DNA of 64,000 bases from Acidimicrobiia bacterium (GTDB taxonomy: Bacteria; Actinomycetota; Acidimicrobiia; IMCC26256; PALSA-610): contig DATBAK010000062.1 of the NCBI GenBank assembly GCA_036271555.1, positions 1 through 64,000 of the forward strand, written 5' to 3'. The notes beneath the pieces are model-generated. The model was not told the DNA's origin and made no database searches. It saw only the letters and a program-made list of their open reading frames with translations. The translations under genes and the position numbers were made by a program. The first letter of the stretch is position 1; every line of letters starts with the position of its first letter. Below, one piece after another: positions 51,648 through 60,800 of the stretch.

Positions 51648-52846
51648 GCCCCCCGGCTGGGTCCGCCCGCGGTCGAGGCCGGTCGCGTGAGGTCGACGCC
51701 CACGAGCGCACCGAGCTCGCGCAGCACGACCGGCGCCGACGCGTCGTCACCGCCCGACAGCACCGCGCTCGCGAGGTCGTCGAGCGCCTCGAGCGCACGG
51801 GGCGCGTCGAGGTCGTCGTCGAGCGCATCCCGGACCCGCTGCGCGTAGGGCCGCGGGTCGGGACCGTCGGGACACTCCGCGGCCGCAAGCAACCGGTTGA
51901 GCAGCGCACTCCCCTCGTCGATCTCCGAGTCGTACCACTCGAAGCCCGAGCGATAGTGGTGCTGCATCAACGCAAGGCGCACCGCGCGCGCGTCGGCGTG
52001 CTTCAACAGGTCGCTCACGAACACGAGGTTGCCGAGCGATTTCGACATCTTCTCGCCCTCGTAGCTCACCATCGCCGAGTGCATCCAGTGCCGTGCGCAC
52101 GGTTCGCCGGTGAGCGACTCGCTCTGCGCGATCTCGCACTCGTGGTGCGGGAAGATCAGGTCGGTACCACCGCCGTGCAGGTCGAGCGTCGGACCGTGCT
52201 CGGCCATCGCCATCGCCGAGCACTCGATGTGCCAGCCGGGCCGACCGACACCGAACGGCGCCGGCCACGAGGGCTCGTCGGGCAACGACGGTTGCCAGAG
52301 CACGAAGTCGAGCGGCGCGCGCCGGTGCGGATCGTCGGGGTTGCCGCCACGCTCGCGCGCGAGGCGCACCATGTTGTCGCGCGAGTAGTGCGAGAGCGCA
52401 CCGAACTTCGGAAAGCCCGACACGTCGAAGTAGACGGTGCCGTTCGCGACGTACGCGTGCCCGCCGTCGAGCAGACGCGCGACGAGGTCGATGATGCCGT
52501 CGATCGCCTCGGTCGCGCGCGGCTCCGAGAGCGGCGGGCGCATGTCGAGCGCGTCCATGTCGGAGCGGAAGCGCGCCATCTCGGCCTCGGCGAGCTCGAG
52601 GTACGGCACACCGAGCTCACGCGCCTTGGGAAGAATCGAGTCGTCGACGTCGGTGATGTTGCGCACCATCCGCACTTCGTGACCGAGGTCCTCGAGCCGG
52701 CGCACGAGCAGGTCGTACGTGAGGTAGGTCGCGGCATGACCGAGATGCGTCGAGTCGTACGGCGTGATGCCGCACACGTACATGCGGACCGTGTGCGGCG
52801 GCTCGAACGGCACGACCTCCGCGCGCGAGGTGTCGTAGAGCTTCAT
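51644..52846 (-). CDS. mshC: Cysteine:glucosaminyl-inositol ligase MshC (mycothiol synthesis)
   Basis: 400 residues, shorter than CysS. The signature YVCGITPYDSTHLGHAATYL (Cys25, HLGHA) is the MshC form, not the GPTVY..HIGN of CysS. It keeps the class I KMSKS motif (EGEKMSKSLGN) and the zinc-site Cys/His positions. It joins cysteine to GlcN-Ins in the third step of mycothiol synthesis. If a genuine cysS exists elsewhere the call is safe; a divergent CysS is the alternative. Confidence 0.85.
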   Translation of the reverse strand: MKLYDTSRAEVVPFEPPHTVRMYVCGITPYDSTHLGHAATYLTYDLLVRRLEDLGHEVRMVRNITDVDDSILPKARELGVPYLELAEAEMARFRSDMDALDMRPPLSEPRATEAIDGIIDLVARLLDGGHAYVANGTVYFDVSGFPKFGALSHYSRDNMVRLARERGGNPDDPHRRAPLDFVLWQPSLPDEPSWPAPFGVGRPGWHIECSAMAMAEHGPTLDLHGGGTDLIFPHHECEIAQSESLTGEPCARHWMHSAMVSYEGEKMSKSLGNLVFVSDLLKHADARAVRLALMQHHYRSGFEWYDSEIDEGSALLNRLLAAAECPDGPDPRPYAQRVRDALDDDLDAPRALEALDDLASAVLSGGDDASAPVVLRELGALVGVDLTRPASTAGGPSRGA

Positions 52847-52864
52847 GACTCAGATCCGTGTTCT

Positions 52865-52947
52865 CGCCGGAACGGGCAGGTGGCTCTGCCGCCCGCCCGA
52901 CTCGGGGGCTGAAGCGTCGGGAGCGGCGAGCACAGCGAGCGCGACCA
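52865..52947. repeat. Dispersed palindromic element, type A copy (NpdG-mshC gap)
   Basis: Read on the minus strand: TGGTCGCGCTCGCTGTGCT, then CGCCGCTCCCGACGCTTCAG and a tail ending CCCGTTCCGGCG. An internal CGGGCGG...CCTGCCCG imperfect stem is present. The head begins directly at the stop codon (TGA then TGGTCGC) of the F420 reductase gene. Confidence 0.8.
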
Positions 52948-53598
52948 TCAAACACCGATGAGACGAAGGCTGGCCCGACCCTTGTGCCGCACGTTGATCG
53001 TGAGCAGCACCGCGGCGAACGTCTCCATGCCGACCGCATTCTGGAGCGACCCGCCGTCGAGCGGGCGGAGCTTCGGGATGCTGCTCGTGATCTCCATGAG
53101 CGTGCGGCGGGCATCGTCGTCGTCGCCGAGCACCACGACGTCGCTCTCCATCTCGTGGTCGAGCTCGCCGAACTCGGCCGCGGGCACGAGGTGAAAGGCC
53201 GTGCAGACCTTCGAGTCCCAGAGCAGCGACTGGATCTCGGCGGCGATCGACCCGTGGGGCGGGAGGACCGCGTTGAACTCCTTGCCGTTGCGCACGAGGT
53301 GGTTCGCCATCGAGACGACGACCTTGCCCGCGAGCCGGCCCGCGTGCTGCTTCACCGTCGAGATCGCGGAGTCGGAGTTCACCGCCAGGATCACGACCGG
53401 CGCGTCGCAGGCCCACGCGTTGTCACAAGGGATGCAGCCGGCGACCCGGTCACCCCACTCGACTCGCAGCTCCTCGACGACCTGCTTGGCCCGCTCGACC
53501 TCTCGGGAGCCGAAGAGCACTTCGTGGCCGACGCTCGCCAATCGGGCGGCGAGCCCCCGACCGGCCGGGCCGGTGGCCCCCAGAATGCCGATGCGCAT
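52948..53598 (-). CDS. NADPH:F420 oxidoreductase family protein (NpdG-like)
   Basis: 216 residues. A Rossmann start (RIGILGATGPAGRGLAARLA) is followed by GHEVLFGSREVERAKQVVEE, VVILAVNSD and KVVVSMANHL, then a helical C-terminus (GGSLQNAVGMETFAAVLLTI). This matches F420-dependent NADP reductases (NpdG/Fno). It transfers hydride between F420 and NADP; with the LLM oxidoreductase nearby it implies F420 use. The ATG at 53598 has TATATT 6 bases upstream. Confidence 0.85.
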   Translation of the reverse strand: MRIGILGATGPAGRGLAARLASVGHEVLFGSREVERAKQVVEELRVEWGDRVAGCIPCDNAWACDAPVVILAVNSDSAISTVKQHAGRLAGKVVVSMANHLVRNGKEFNAVLPPHGSIAAEIQSLLWDSKVCTAFHLVPAAEFGELDHEMESDVVVLGDDDDARRTLMEITSSIPKLRPLDGGSLQNAVGMETFAAVLLTINVRHKGRASLRLIGV

Positions 53599-53604
53599 CG
53601 GAGA

Positions 53605-53610
53605 AATATA
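53605..53610 (-). promoter_or_regulatory. Putative -10 box of the NpdG-like gene
   Basis: TATATT on the minus strand, an unusually AT-rich hexamer here, ends 6 bases before the ATG. This is the best leaderless candidate in the window. Confidence 0.55.
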
Positions 53611-54230
53611 GGTGGAGTTCGGCGAGTGCCCCTTGGCGCCGGAACCAGGTGCGCTTCTCGCGTCTCAGTGCCGTCGTGAACGCAGGCTTCGACTCCGAAG
53701 CGATCACCACGCCCTCGTGCTGCCCGCGTGGCTGCTCTCGTTCCAAGGCGTCTCGGATCCCGCGGCCGTACTCGCGGTCGCTCCGTCGGCGCTCTACGAA
53801 CCGCCGAGGGGCCCGATTGGCTCGGAGCTGATGAGCGCGAAGCGCACGACCGAACCGCGGGTACTCACGATCTCATTCGTCGGAGGCGCCGCGGGCGCCG
53901 GCGCGTGCGGTGTGAGCAATGAGGCGCACCTCGCGGAGTCGGCGTCTGCCGTCGCCGTCTTGGTCTCGGCGGTCGCGACTCCGGGACCGTCGTCGAGCGG
54001 CGCGGCGGTCGCGTTCGCGGCCATCGGCTACGTCCGTCGCCTCACGATCACGTTGCGCGATCGGCTCGGTGCGCGGGTGGTCGTCGATGCGCAGCGACAC
54101 AGGGCGATCCGCGTCGATCCATAGGAGCGCCGCGACCCCTCGCAGCACCCACCGGAGGCAGGGCCGGGGGCGATCTCGAGAAACCGAGTGCGCCCTCGCC
54201 CGGCCGGGTACGAGGTATGAGAGGTTTCTG
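53611..54230. other. Long divergent intergenic region
   Basis: About 620 bases between the F420 reductase and the cupredoxin hairpin with no supported gene. A plus-strand frame from ATG 53831 to 54124 (97 codons, ending RHRAIRVDP) has a hydrophobic Ala/Val stretch but no Shine-Dalgarno site and no family signal, so I leave it uncalled. No tRNA-like fold or riboswitch was recognised. Confidence 0.5.
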
Positions 54231-54234
54231 AGAG

Positions 54235-54282
54235 CCGGCGGTGGACCTCCCGAGAATTCCGTGTCGGGAGCTCCACCGCCGG
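54235..54282 (+). promoter_or_regulatory. Long hairpin in the 5' leader of the cupredoxin gene
   Basis: CCGGCGGTGGACCTCCCGA (54235-54253) pairs with 54264-54282 over 19 bp with one mismatch, around a 10-base loop. It ends 25 bases before the ATG. The downstream GGAAAGGTGG is free for ribosome binding. It could be an RNA leader control element, a protein site on DNA or a transcription-attenuation stem; no U-tract follows. Confidence 0.6.
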
Positions 54283-54307
54283 AGAGCAACGGAAAGGTGG
54301 TCGAGCA

Positions 54308-54751
54308 ATGACAACTCGTCTCGGTGTGTGGTCTGCCGCGCTCCTCCTGGCCATCGCGACCGGCGCGCTGGCCGGCTGCGGGGGCGGAAGCAGCGGGAAG
54401 AAGGTCAACGTCTCGGAGGTGGATTACAAGATCATCCCGGACGCGACCAGCGTCGCCGCCGGCAAAGTGACCTTCAAGGTCACGAACAACGGCACGTTCA
54501 CGCACGAGTTCGTTGTCGACCGCGCCGCGGGCGCAGCCTCGCTGCCGCTGAAGACCGATGGCGAGGTCAACGAGGACAAGATCTCAGATTCGAACCACCT
54601 CGGCGAGGTCGAGGACATCGATCCGGGAAAGAGCAAGACCCTCACCGTGACCATGTCGGCGGGCAAGTACGTGCTGTTCTGCAACCGTGTCGACGGCTCG
54701 ACGTCGCACTTCAAGAGCGGAATGCACACCGACTTCACCGTGACGAGCTGA
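54308..54751 (+). CDS. Cupredoxin-like lipoprotein
   Basis: 147 residues. A lipobox LAGC (Cys24) follows a signal helix. The rest has a plastocyanin/cupredoxin pattern: KVTFKVTNNGTFTHEFVV (His), then KYVLFCNRVDGSTSHFKSGM, with a Cys and a His/Met pair that could bind type 1 copper. The Cys to His spacing is longer than the usual FCNxxGH of azurin-type loops. It is likely an extracytoplasmic, lipid-anchored electron carrier or copper-binding protein. ATG at 54308 has GGAAAGG upstream. Confidence 0.82.
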   Translation: MTTRLGVWSAALLLAIATGALAGCGGGSSGKKVNVSEVDYKIIPDATSVAAGKVTFKVTNNGTFTHEFVVDRAAGAASLPLKTDGEVNEDKISDSNHLGEVEDIDPGKSKTLTVTMSAGKYVLFCNRVDGSTSHFKSGMHTDFTVTS

Positions 54752-54804
54752 GCGCCGGTCGAGCCGGCCGGACGGACCCTCTTCCGCGCCCGCGAACGCG
54801 GGCC

Positions 54805-54810
54805 TACAGT
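54805..54810 (+). promoter_or_regulatory. Possible -10 box before the small ORF
   Basis: TACAGT, 30 bases before a small ORF start with AGGAGG. A 7-bp hairpin (54788-54803) lies directly upstream and may end the cupredoxin message. No clear -35 box. Confidence 0.3.
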
Positions 54811-54839
54811 CGTCGAGCGAAGCACACCAGGAGGTGCGC

Positions 54840-54926
54840 ATGAGCGAGGACAGTCCACCGGAGAGTCACCGGGTCGGTCGCCGTCGCGTGACACGCACGA
54901 GCCCTCGACCGATGCAGCGGCCCTGA
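54840..54926 (+). CDS. Candidate 28-residue small ORF
   Basis: ATG with an AGGAGG box 6 bases upstream, giving a short Arg/Pro-rich peptide beginning MSEDSPPESHRVGRRRV. A -10-like TACAGT precedes it and a strong terminator follows. The good signals favour a real short transcript, but the peptide has no known relative and the transcript could be a leader or a small RNA. Low confidence. Confidence 0.3.
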   Translation: MSEDSPPESHRVGRRRVTRTSPRPMQRP

Positions 54927-54982
54927 CCGCGCAGCTGACGGCTCCGGACGCGCCCGGTGGCGCGATCGACCCCGATCTCGAG

Positions 54983-55009
54983 ACGCTCCGGCCGAATCGG
55001 CCGGAGCGT
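54983..55009 (+). terminator. Strong intrinsic terminator
   Basis: A perfect 12-bp stem (ACGCTCCGGCCG at 54983, CGGCCGGAGCGT ending 55009) with a 3-base loop, followed by TTCCTTT. It is the clearest rho-independent terminator in the window, ending transcripts of the cupredoxin and small ORF before the LLM oxidoreductase gene. Confidence 0.85.
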
Positions 55010-55033
55010 TTCCTTTGTGCGGAGGTCGGTCAG

Positions 55034-55039
55034 TAGCTT
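55034..55039 (+). promoter_or_regulatory. Putative -10 box of the LLM oxidoreductase gene
   Basis: TAGCTT, 7 bases before the ATG. It lies just beyond the terminator, so the gene probably has its own leaderless transcript. Confidence 0.4.
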
Positions 55040-55046
55040 TCGCCGC

Positions 55047-55907
55047 ATGAAATTCGGTCTTGCGTTCGCCAATGCCGGTCCGCTCGGTGACCCCGAGCGC
55101 GCCGCGCCCCTCGCGCAGCTGTGCGAGCAGCTCGGCTTCGAGTCGCTCTGGACGGTCGAGCACGTCGTCGTCCCGAGCGGTTACTCGTCGCCGTATCCGT
55201 ACTCGCCCGACGGCAAGATGCCCGGCGGCGAGCAGGTCGCGATCACCGATCCGCTGATCTGGCTCGCGTACGTCGCCGCCGCGACCACGAACATCCGGCT
55301 CGGCACCGGGATCCTGATCCTTCCGCAGCGCAATCCGCTCGTGCTCGCGAAGGAAGTCGCGACGCTCGACCGGTTGTCGCGCGGGCGCGTCGATCTCGGC
55401 ATCGGCGTGGGCTGGCTGCGTGAGGAGTTCGACGCGCTCGGCATTCCGTTCGAACGACGCGGCGCGCGCACCGACGAGTACGTCGACGTGTTGCGCCGGG
55501 TCTGGCGGGAGGAGAGCACTGCGTACTCCGGCGAGTTCACGAACTTCGCGGAGCTCAACTCGTACCCGAAACCCGCGAACGGCGCGACCGTGCCGATCCA
55601 CGTCGGCGGTCACTCCGAGCCCGCAGCGCGTCGCGCCGGGCGCATCGGCGACGGCTTCTTTCCCGGCCGCGGTCCCGGCAACGGACTCGAAGAGCTGCTC
55701 GACGTGATGCGTGCGTCGGCGCGCGACGCGGGTCGCGATGCCGACGCCATCGAGGTCACGAGCGGCGGCGGGCTCGACCTCGACTCGGTGAAGCGCGCGG
55801 CCGACCTCGGCGTCGCGCGCTACACGATCCCGCCGCTCGGCTTCGACCTCGACTCGCTGCAGACCAACCTCGGCCGCTTCTCCGAGGAGATCATCGCCAA
55901 GGCCTGA
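55047..55907 (+). CDS. LLM-class (luciferase-like) F420-dependent oxidoreductase
   Basis: 286 residues of a TIM-barrel fold. KFGLAFANAGPLGDPERAAP, WTVEHVVVPSGYSSPYPYSP, NIRLGTGILILPQRNPLVLA and GRVDLGIGVGWLREEF are typical of F420-dependent members. A C-terminal LGVARYTIPPLGFDLDSL ends the barrel. Substrate is unknown. The ATG at 55047 starts the first strand. Confidence 0.9.
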   Translation: MKFGLAFANAGPLGDPERAAPLAQLCEQLGFESLWTVEHVVVPSGYSSPYPYSPDGKMPGGEQVAITDPLIWLAYVAAATTNIRLGTGILILPQRNPLVLAKEVATLDRLSRGRVDLGIGVGWLREEFDALGIPFERRGARTDEYVDVLRRVWREESTAYSGEFTNFAELNSYPKPANGATVPIHVGGHSEPAARRAGRIGDGFFPGRGPGNGLEELLDVMRASARDAGRDADAIEVTSGGGLDLDSVKRAADLGVARYTIPPLGFDLDSLQTNLGRFSEEIIAKA

Positions 55908-56006
55908 GCGGCGCGCCGGCCCCGCCGGACCCGCGGGCGCAGCGCACCCCGATCAGGCAGGATGGGGTCAGCGGTGGGGATCGCCAGCCAAACGGGGGTC
56001 AATGTC

Positions 56007-56942
56007 GTGAAACGGAAGTCGCTGCTGCTCTGTGTGTGCCTCGCCCTCATGGGACTCGGCGTCGCGACGCCGGCCGTCGCCGGCGCCCGGCCGACGGCCT
56101 CGTCGCCGTGCGGTCAGACCCGGATCGCGCCGGTCTACCAGCACGTCATCTGGGTCTTCATGGAGAACCACAGCTACGACACGATTATCGGGTCGCCCGA
56201 CGCGCCCTACGCGAACACGCTGGCGAACGAGTGCGGCCTCGCGACGAACTACCACAACATCACGCACCCGAGCCTTCCCAACTACATCGCCGCGACGAGC
56301 GGACTGCCGATGACGACGGTCAGGAACAAGTTCGCGTCGGACTGCACGGTGTCGAAGACCTGCCGCACGGCCGCGCCGAGCATCTTCGGGCAGGTGTCGT
56401 CGTGGAAGGCGTACGAGGAGTCGATGCCCTCGAACTGCTCCGTCACCAACAGCGGCAACTACGCGGTGCGCCACAACCCGCCGCCGTACTTCCGGACGCT
56501 GAGCGGATGCTCGACCAACGACGTCCCCTACACGAGCCTGTCGACCGACCTCGCGAACAACACGTTGCCGGCGTTCTCGTTCATCACGCCCAACCTCGTC
56601 GATGACACGCACAACGCGGGCGTGGCCACCGGCGACGCATGGTTGTCGACGAACCTCCAAGCGATCTTCGACAGCCCCGCGTACGCGGCCGGGACCACCG
56701 CCGTCGTGCTGACGTGGGACGAGGGCGAGGGCGGCACGAGCAACGACTGCGCGCGGAACACGACCGACATCGGCTGCCACATCGCGGCGATCGTGGCCAG
56801 CCCCAGCACGAAGGCCGGGACCAAGTCGGCGAAGCTCTTCAACCACTACTCGCTGCTGCGCACGACGGAGGATCTGCTCGGCGTGCCGCCGCTCGCCAAG
56901 GCGGTCACGGCGAAGAGCATGGCGAAGGCCTTCAACCTCTAA
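56007..56942 (+). CDS. Secreted phosphoesterase (acid phosphatase-like, PF04185 type)
   Basis: 311 residues from GTG 56007. A signal peptide (VKRKSLLLCVCLALMGLGVA) precedes the phosphoesterase domain: HVIWVFMENHSYDTIIG with the metal/nucleophile region, NITHPSLPNYIAATSG and VVLTWDEGEGG. Several Cys pairs suggest disulfides. Members include acid phosphatases and phospholipase-C-like enzymes, so the substrate is unsure. An ATG at 55962 would add 15 residues before the signal peptide and seems less likely. Confidence 0.85.
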   Translation: MKRKSLLLCVCLALMGLGVATPAVAGARPTASSPCGQTRIAPVYQHVIWVFMENHSYDTIIGSPDAPYANTLANECGLATNYHNITHPSLPNYIAATSGLPMTTVRNKFASDCTVSKTCRTAAPSIFGQVSSWKAYEESMPSNCSVTNSGNYAVRHNPPPYFRTLSGCSTNDVPYTSLSTDLANNTLPAFSFITPNLVDDTHNAGVATGDAWLSTNLQAIFDSPAYAAGTTAVVLTWDEGEGGTSNDCARNTTDIGCHIAAIVASPSTKAGTKSAKLFNHYSLLRTTEDLLGVPPLAKAVTAKSMAKAFNL

Positions 56943-56979
56943 CCGACTGCGCGCGTCGCTCGGCTGCCATGCTCGGCTC

Positions 56980-57744
56980 GTGCCCAACGATCCGGACGAG
57001 CTGATCACGGCGGCCGAGCGCGCGCCGATCGAGGGATGGGACTTCTCGTGGCTCGACGGTCGGGCCACCGAGGAGCGACCGCCGTGGGGCTACACGCGCA
57101 TGGTCGTGCCGCGACTCGAGCGCGCACGCGCCGTGCTCGATGTGCAGACCGGTGGGGCCGAGGTGTTCGCCGAGGTTCTCGACCGCGCGACGCAGCGTCC
57201 GGGCACGATCGCCGCGACCGAATCGTGGGCACCGAACCGCGCGCTCGCGACGGAGCGGCTGAAGCGGTTCCGCGGAACCGTCGCGGCCGCGACCGACGAC
57301 GGCCCGCTGCCGTTCGGTTCGGGTGCCTTGGACCTCGTCATCTCGCGCCATCCCGTGATGACTCGCTGGGACGAGGTCGCGCGCGTCCTCGACCGCGACG
57401 GCCACTACTTCGCGCAACACGTCGGGCCGGAAACGAACCGCGAGCTCACGGAGTTCGTCATGGGTCCGCAGCAGCCGGGCGACGCCCGCGCTCCGGAACG
57501 CGCGGTCGCCGAGGCCGCTGCGAACGGGCTCGAGCTCGTCGACCTTCGACAGGTGTCGCTGCGAGTCGACTTCTCCGACGTCGGCGCCGTCGTCTACTTC
57601 CTGCGCAAGGTCATCTGGACCGTGCCCGACTTCACCGTGGAGCGGTACCGCGATCGACTCGTGGACCTGCACGCGCGGATACGCGACGACGGGGTGTTCA
57701 CGTCCCACGCGCAGCGTTTCCTCATCGAGCTCCGCAAGCGGTAG
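56980..57744 (+). CDS. SAM-dependent methyltransferase (class I)
   Basis: 254 residues. A Rossmann motif I-like segment (ARAVLDVQTGGAEVFAEVL) is followed by VAAATDDGPLPFGSGALDLV and LDRDGHYFAQHVGPETN, a normal methyltransferase order. The C-terminus (FLRKVIWTVPDFTVERYRDR) is family-like. Substrate unknown. It starts with GTG 37 bases after the phosphoesterase gene and ends convergent with dnaE. Confidence 0.82.
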   Translation: MPNDPDELITAAERAPIEGWDFSWLDGRATEERPPWGYTRMVVPRLERARAVLDVQTGGAEVFAEVLDRATQRPGTIAATESWAPNRALATERLKRFRGTVAAATDDGPLPFGSGALDLVISRHPVMTRWDEVARVLDRDGHYFAQHVGPETNRELTEFVMGPQQPGDARAPERAVAEAAANGLELVDLRQVSLRVDFSDVGAVVYFLRKVIWTVPDFTVERYRDRLVDLHARIRDDGVFTSHAQRFLIELRKR

Positions 57745-57830
57745 TCCGAAGGCGCGCGCAGCGTCGACGCATCCAACCAACTCGCTCCCACGCGGCGAGG
57801 GGAGCGACGGAGGAGCGCAACAAGCTCGCA

Positions 57831-57882
57831 CGAGCGGCGAGCGCTCGCGGGCCGGGTATCCGGGCCCGCAGCGAGCGCGACC
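57831..57882. repeat. Dispersed palindromic element, type B copy at the methyltransferase/dnaE junction
   Basis: CGAGCGGCGAGCGCTCGCGG, then CCGGGTATCCGGGCCCGC and GCGAGCGCGACC. The central GCGGGCC...GGGCCCGC palindrome could fold strongly. On the minus strand it begins 5 bases after the dnaE stop, at a convergent junction. Confidence 0.8.
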
Positions 57883-57887
57883 GACAA

Positions 57888-60800
57888 TTACGCGATGCAG
57901 TCGGGGCCGAACGCGATACGCAGCTCGGCGAACAGGTCGGTGCGAGGATCGCACGCGAACTCGTCGCCGAGCTTCAGCACCGTCTCCTTCTCCGCGCTCA
58001 CGAGGTGCACGAAGAAGGGACTGTCGCCGGGGTGCGCGCGCAGGATCTCGTGCAAACGGTCGACCTTCGGCCCGGTGAGCACACCCGGCCGCACGCGTAA
58101 CCGCACGGTCGGCCCCGAGTCGAGCACGATCTCGGGCCGGGTGATCTCCATCGCGATGATCTTCGGCGTGTCCTCGCGCCCGTCGACGCGCCCCTTGATC
58201 GTGATGATCGCGTCGGACGCGAGCAGCTCGCCGTACTGCTGCATCGTCTTCGGGAACACCATCACCTCGACGGTCGCGCCGAGATCCTCGAGCACGAGCG
58301 TCGCCATGAGGTCGCCGCGCTTCGTGTACTTCCGGTTGAGCCCGCTCACGATGCCGGCGACGACGCGCATCGATCCGTCGTCGAGCTCGAGCAACTCCGC
58401 GATCGTGCAGTCGGCGAGGCGCGAGAGCACGCGTCGCGCGCCGAGCAGCGGATGGTCCGACACGTACAGCCCGAGCATCTCCTTCTCGAACGCGAGCTGC
58501 TGTCCCTTGTCGAACTCGACGTCGGGGATCGGCAGGCGTTCGTCGAAGACCTCGGTACCGCCGGCGGCCTCGGGCGCGAGGTCGAAGAACGACAGCGTGC
58601 CCTGGTCGCGCTCGCGGCGGCGCTTGAGGATGCGGTCGACGATCTGCTCGAACACGAGCAGCAGTCCCTGGCGCGGATGGCCGAGCGCGTCGAACGCGCC
58701 GGCCTTGATCAACGACTCGATCGTGCGCTTGTTCAGCGCGAGCGGGTCGACACGTTCGCAGAAGTCGTAGAAATCGGTGAAGGGCTCGCCCTCGCGGCGC
58801 GCAACCAGGATGAGCTCGGCGACCCCCTCGCCGACGTTCCGCACCGCCGAGAGTCCGAAGCGGATCGCGCCGCCCGCCCCGATCGCGGGATCGAGGCGCA
58901 CACCGAAATCGCTCTCGGACTCGTTGACGTCGGGGATGAGGACCGGCACGTCCATCTGCCGACACTCGTTCAGATACACCGCGGCCTTGTCGAGGTTCGT
59001 CTTGACGCTCGTGAGCAGCGCGGCGAAGTACTGGATCGGATAGTTCGCCTTGAGGAACGCGGTCTGGTACGTGACGAGCCCGTACGCGACGGTGTGCGAT
59101 TTGTTGAACGAGTAGTCGGCGAAGGGCTCGATCTTGTCGAAGTAGGCCTCCGCGAAGTCTGCGGTGTGGCCGTTGCGCACACAGCCCTCGACGAACTTCG
59201 TGCGTTCCTTCGCGATCATCTCGCGGATCTTCTTGCCGGTCGCCTTCCGCAGGTTGTCGGCCTCTTCGAGCGAGTACCCGGCCAGCTTCTGCGACACGTG
59301 CATGAGCTGTTCCTGGTACACGACGAGCCCGTACGTCGGCGCGAGCACCTCTTCGAGGTCCGGGTGGTCGTACTTCACGGGCCGGCGCCCGTTCTTGCGC
59401 TCGGCGTACTCGGTGTGCCAGTTCTGCGCCATCGGACCGGGTCGGTAGAGGGCGCCGACGGCGGAAAGGTCCTCGAACGTGGTGGGCGCGACCGCGCGGA
59501 GCAGCGCGCGCATCGGCCCGCCCTCGAGCTGGAACACACCAATCGTGTCACCGCGGCGCAGCAGCTCGAAGGTGGCCACGTCCTCGATGTCGATCGAGTC
59601 GACGTCGACCTTGACGCCGGTCGACTGCTCGATGAGGGCGACCGCGATCGAGATGACGTCGAGGTTGCGGAGGCCGAGGAAGTCCATCTTGAGGAGCCCG
59701 AGCTCCTCGACGCCGTGCATCTCGTACTGCGTGACGATCGGCGATTCCTCGATCGGTGTGCCCGGCTCCGGCTTGCGTTGCACGGGCAGGTACTCGGTAA
59801 GGCGATCGCGCGTGATGACGACCGCGGCGGCGTGGATGCCGTCCTGACGCCGGAGCCCTTCGAGCCCGCGCGCGACGTCGAGGACGCGCCGCGCGTCGGG
59901 ATCGACCTCGTAGAGATCGCGCAGCTCGCCGGCCATCTTGAAGCCGTCGGCGAACTTCGGCTCCTCTTCGAAGCACGCGCGCAGCGGCGTGTCGCGCCCC
60001 ATGATGAGCGGGGGCATGAGCTTCGCGACCTTGTCGCCGAGGCCGTACGGATAGCCGAGCACCCGCGCGGCGTCGCGTACCGCGGCGCGCGCCTTGATCG
60101 TGCTGAAGGTGACGATCTGCGCGACGTGATCCGCGCCGTAGCGCTGCGCCGCGTAGCGGATCATCTCGCCGCGGTAGCGCGCCTCGAAGTCCATGTCGAT
60201 GTCGGGCATCTGCTTGCGGCCCGGGTTGAGAAAGCGCTCGAAGAGCAGGTCGTACTTGATCGGGTCGATGTCGACGATGCGCAGGCAGTACGCGACGCAC
60301 GAACCCGCGGCGCTCCCCCGTCCGGGACCGACGCGGATGCCGTGCGACTTCGCGTAGCGCACGAGGTCCCAGACGACGAGGAAGTACGCCGAGAACCCCA
60401 TCGTCTTGATGACGCCGAGCTCGTACTCGAGCCGCTCGAGCACGTGCAGCGGTGGCGACTGCCCGTAGCGATCCTTCGCACCCTCCAAGCACAGCTCGCG
60501 CAGGTAGGAGTCCTCGTCGTGCCCCTGCGGCACGGGGAACGACGGCAGCACGTCGTTGCCGAACGAGATCTCGGTGTTGGAACGCTCCGCGACGAGCAGC
60601 GTGTTGTCGCACGATTCGGGAAGGTCTCGGAAGACGTGGCGCATCTCGGCCGCGCTCTTGATGTAGAAGTCGTTGCCTTCGAAGTGGAAGCGGTTCGTGT
60701 CGCTCATGAGCGCGCCGGTCTGCACGCAGAGCAACGCGTCGTGCGCTTCCGCTTCGTTCGCCTCGGTGTAGTGGCTGTCGTTCGTCGCGAGCAGCGGCGC

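Noticed and set aside
51644-52846. Call as cysteinyl-tRNA synthetase
   Set aside because: The short length and CGITPYDSTHLGHAATY signature fit MshC better than CysS, which has GPTVY and a longer C-terminus.
53831-54124. 97-codon plus-strand ORF in the long divergent gap
   Set aside because: No Shine-Dalgarno site, no recognised family, and no neighbour that would explain it; described as uncalled in the intergenic entry.
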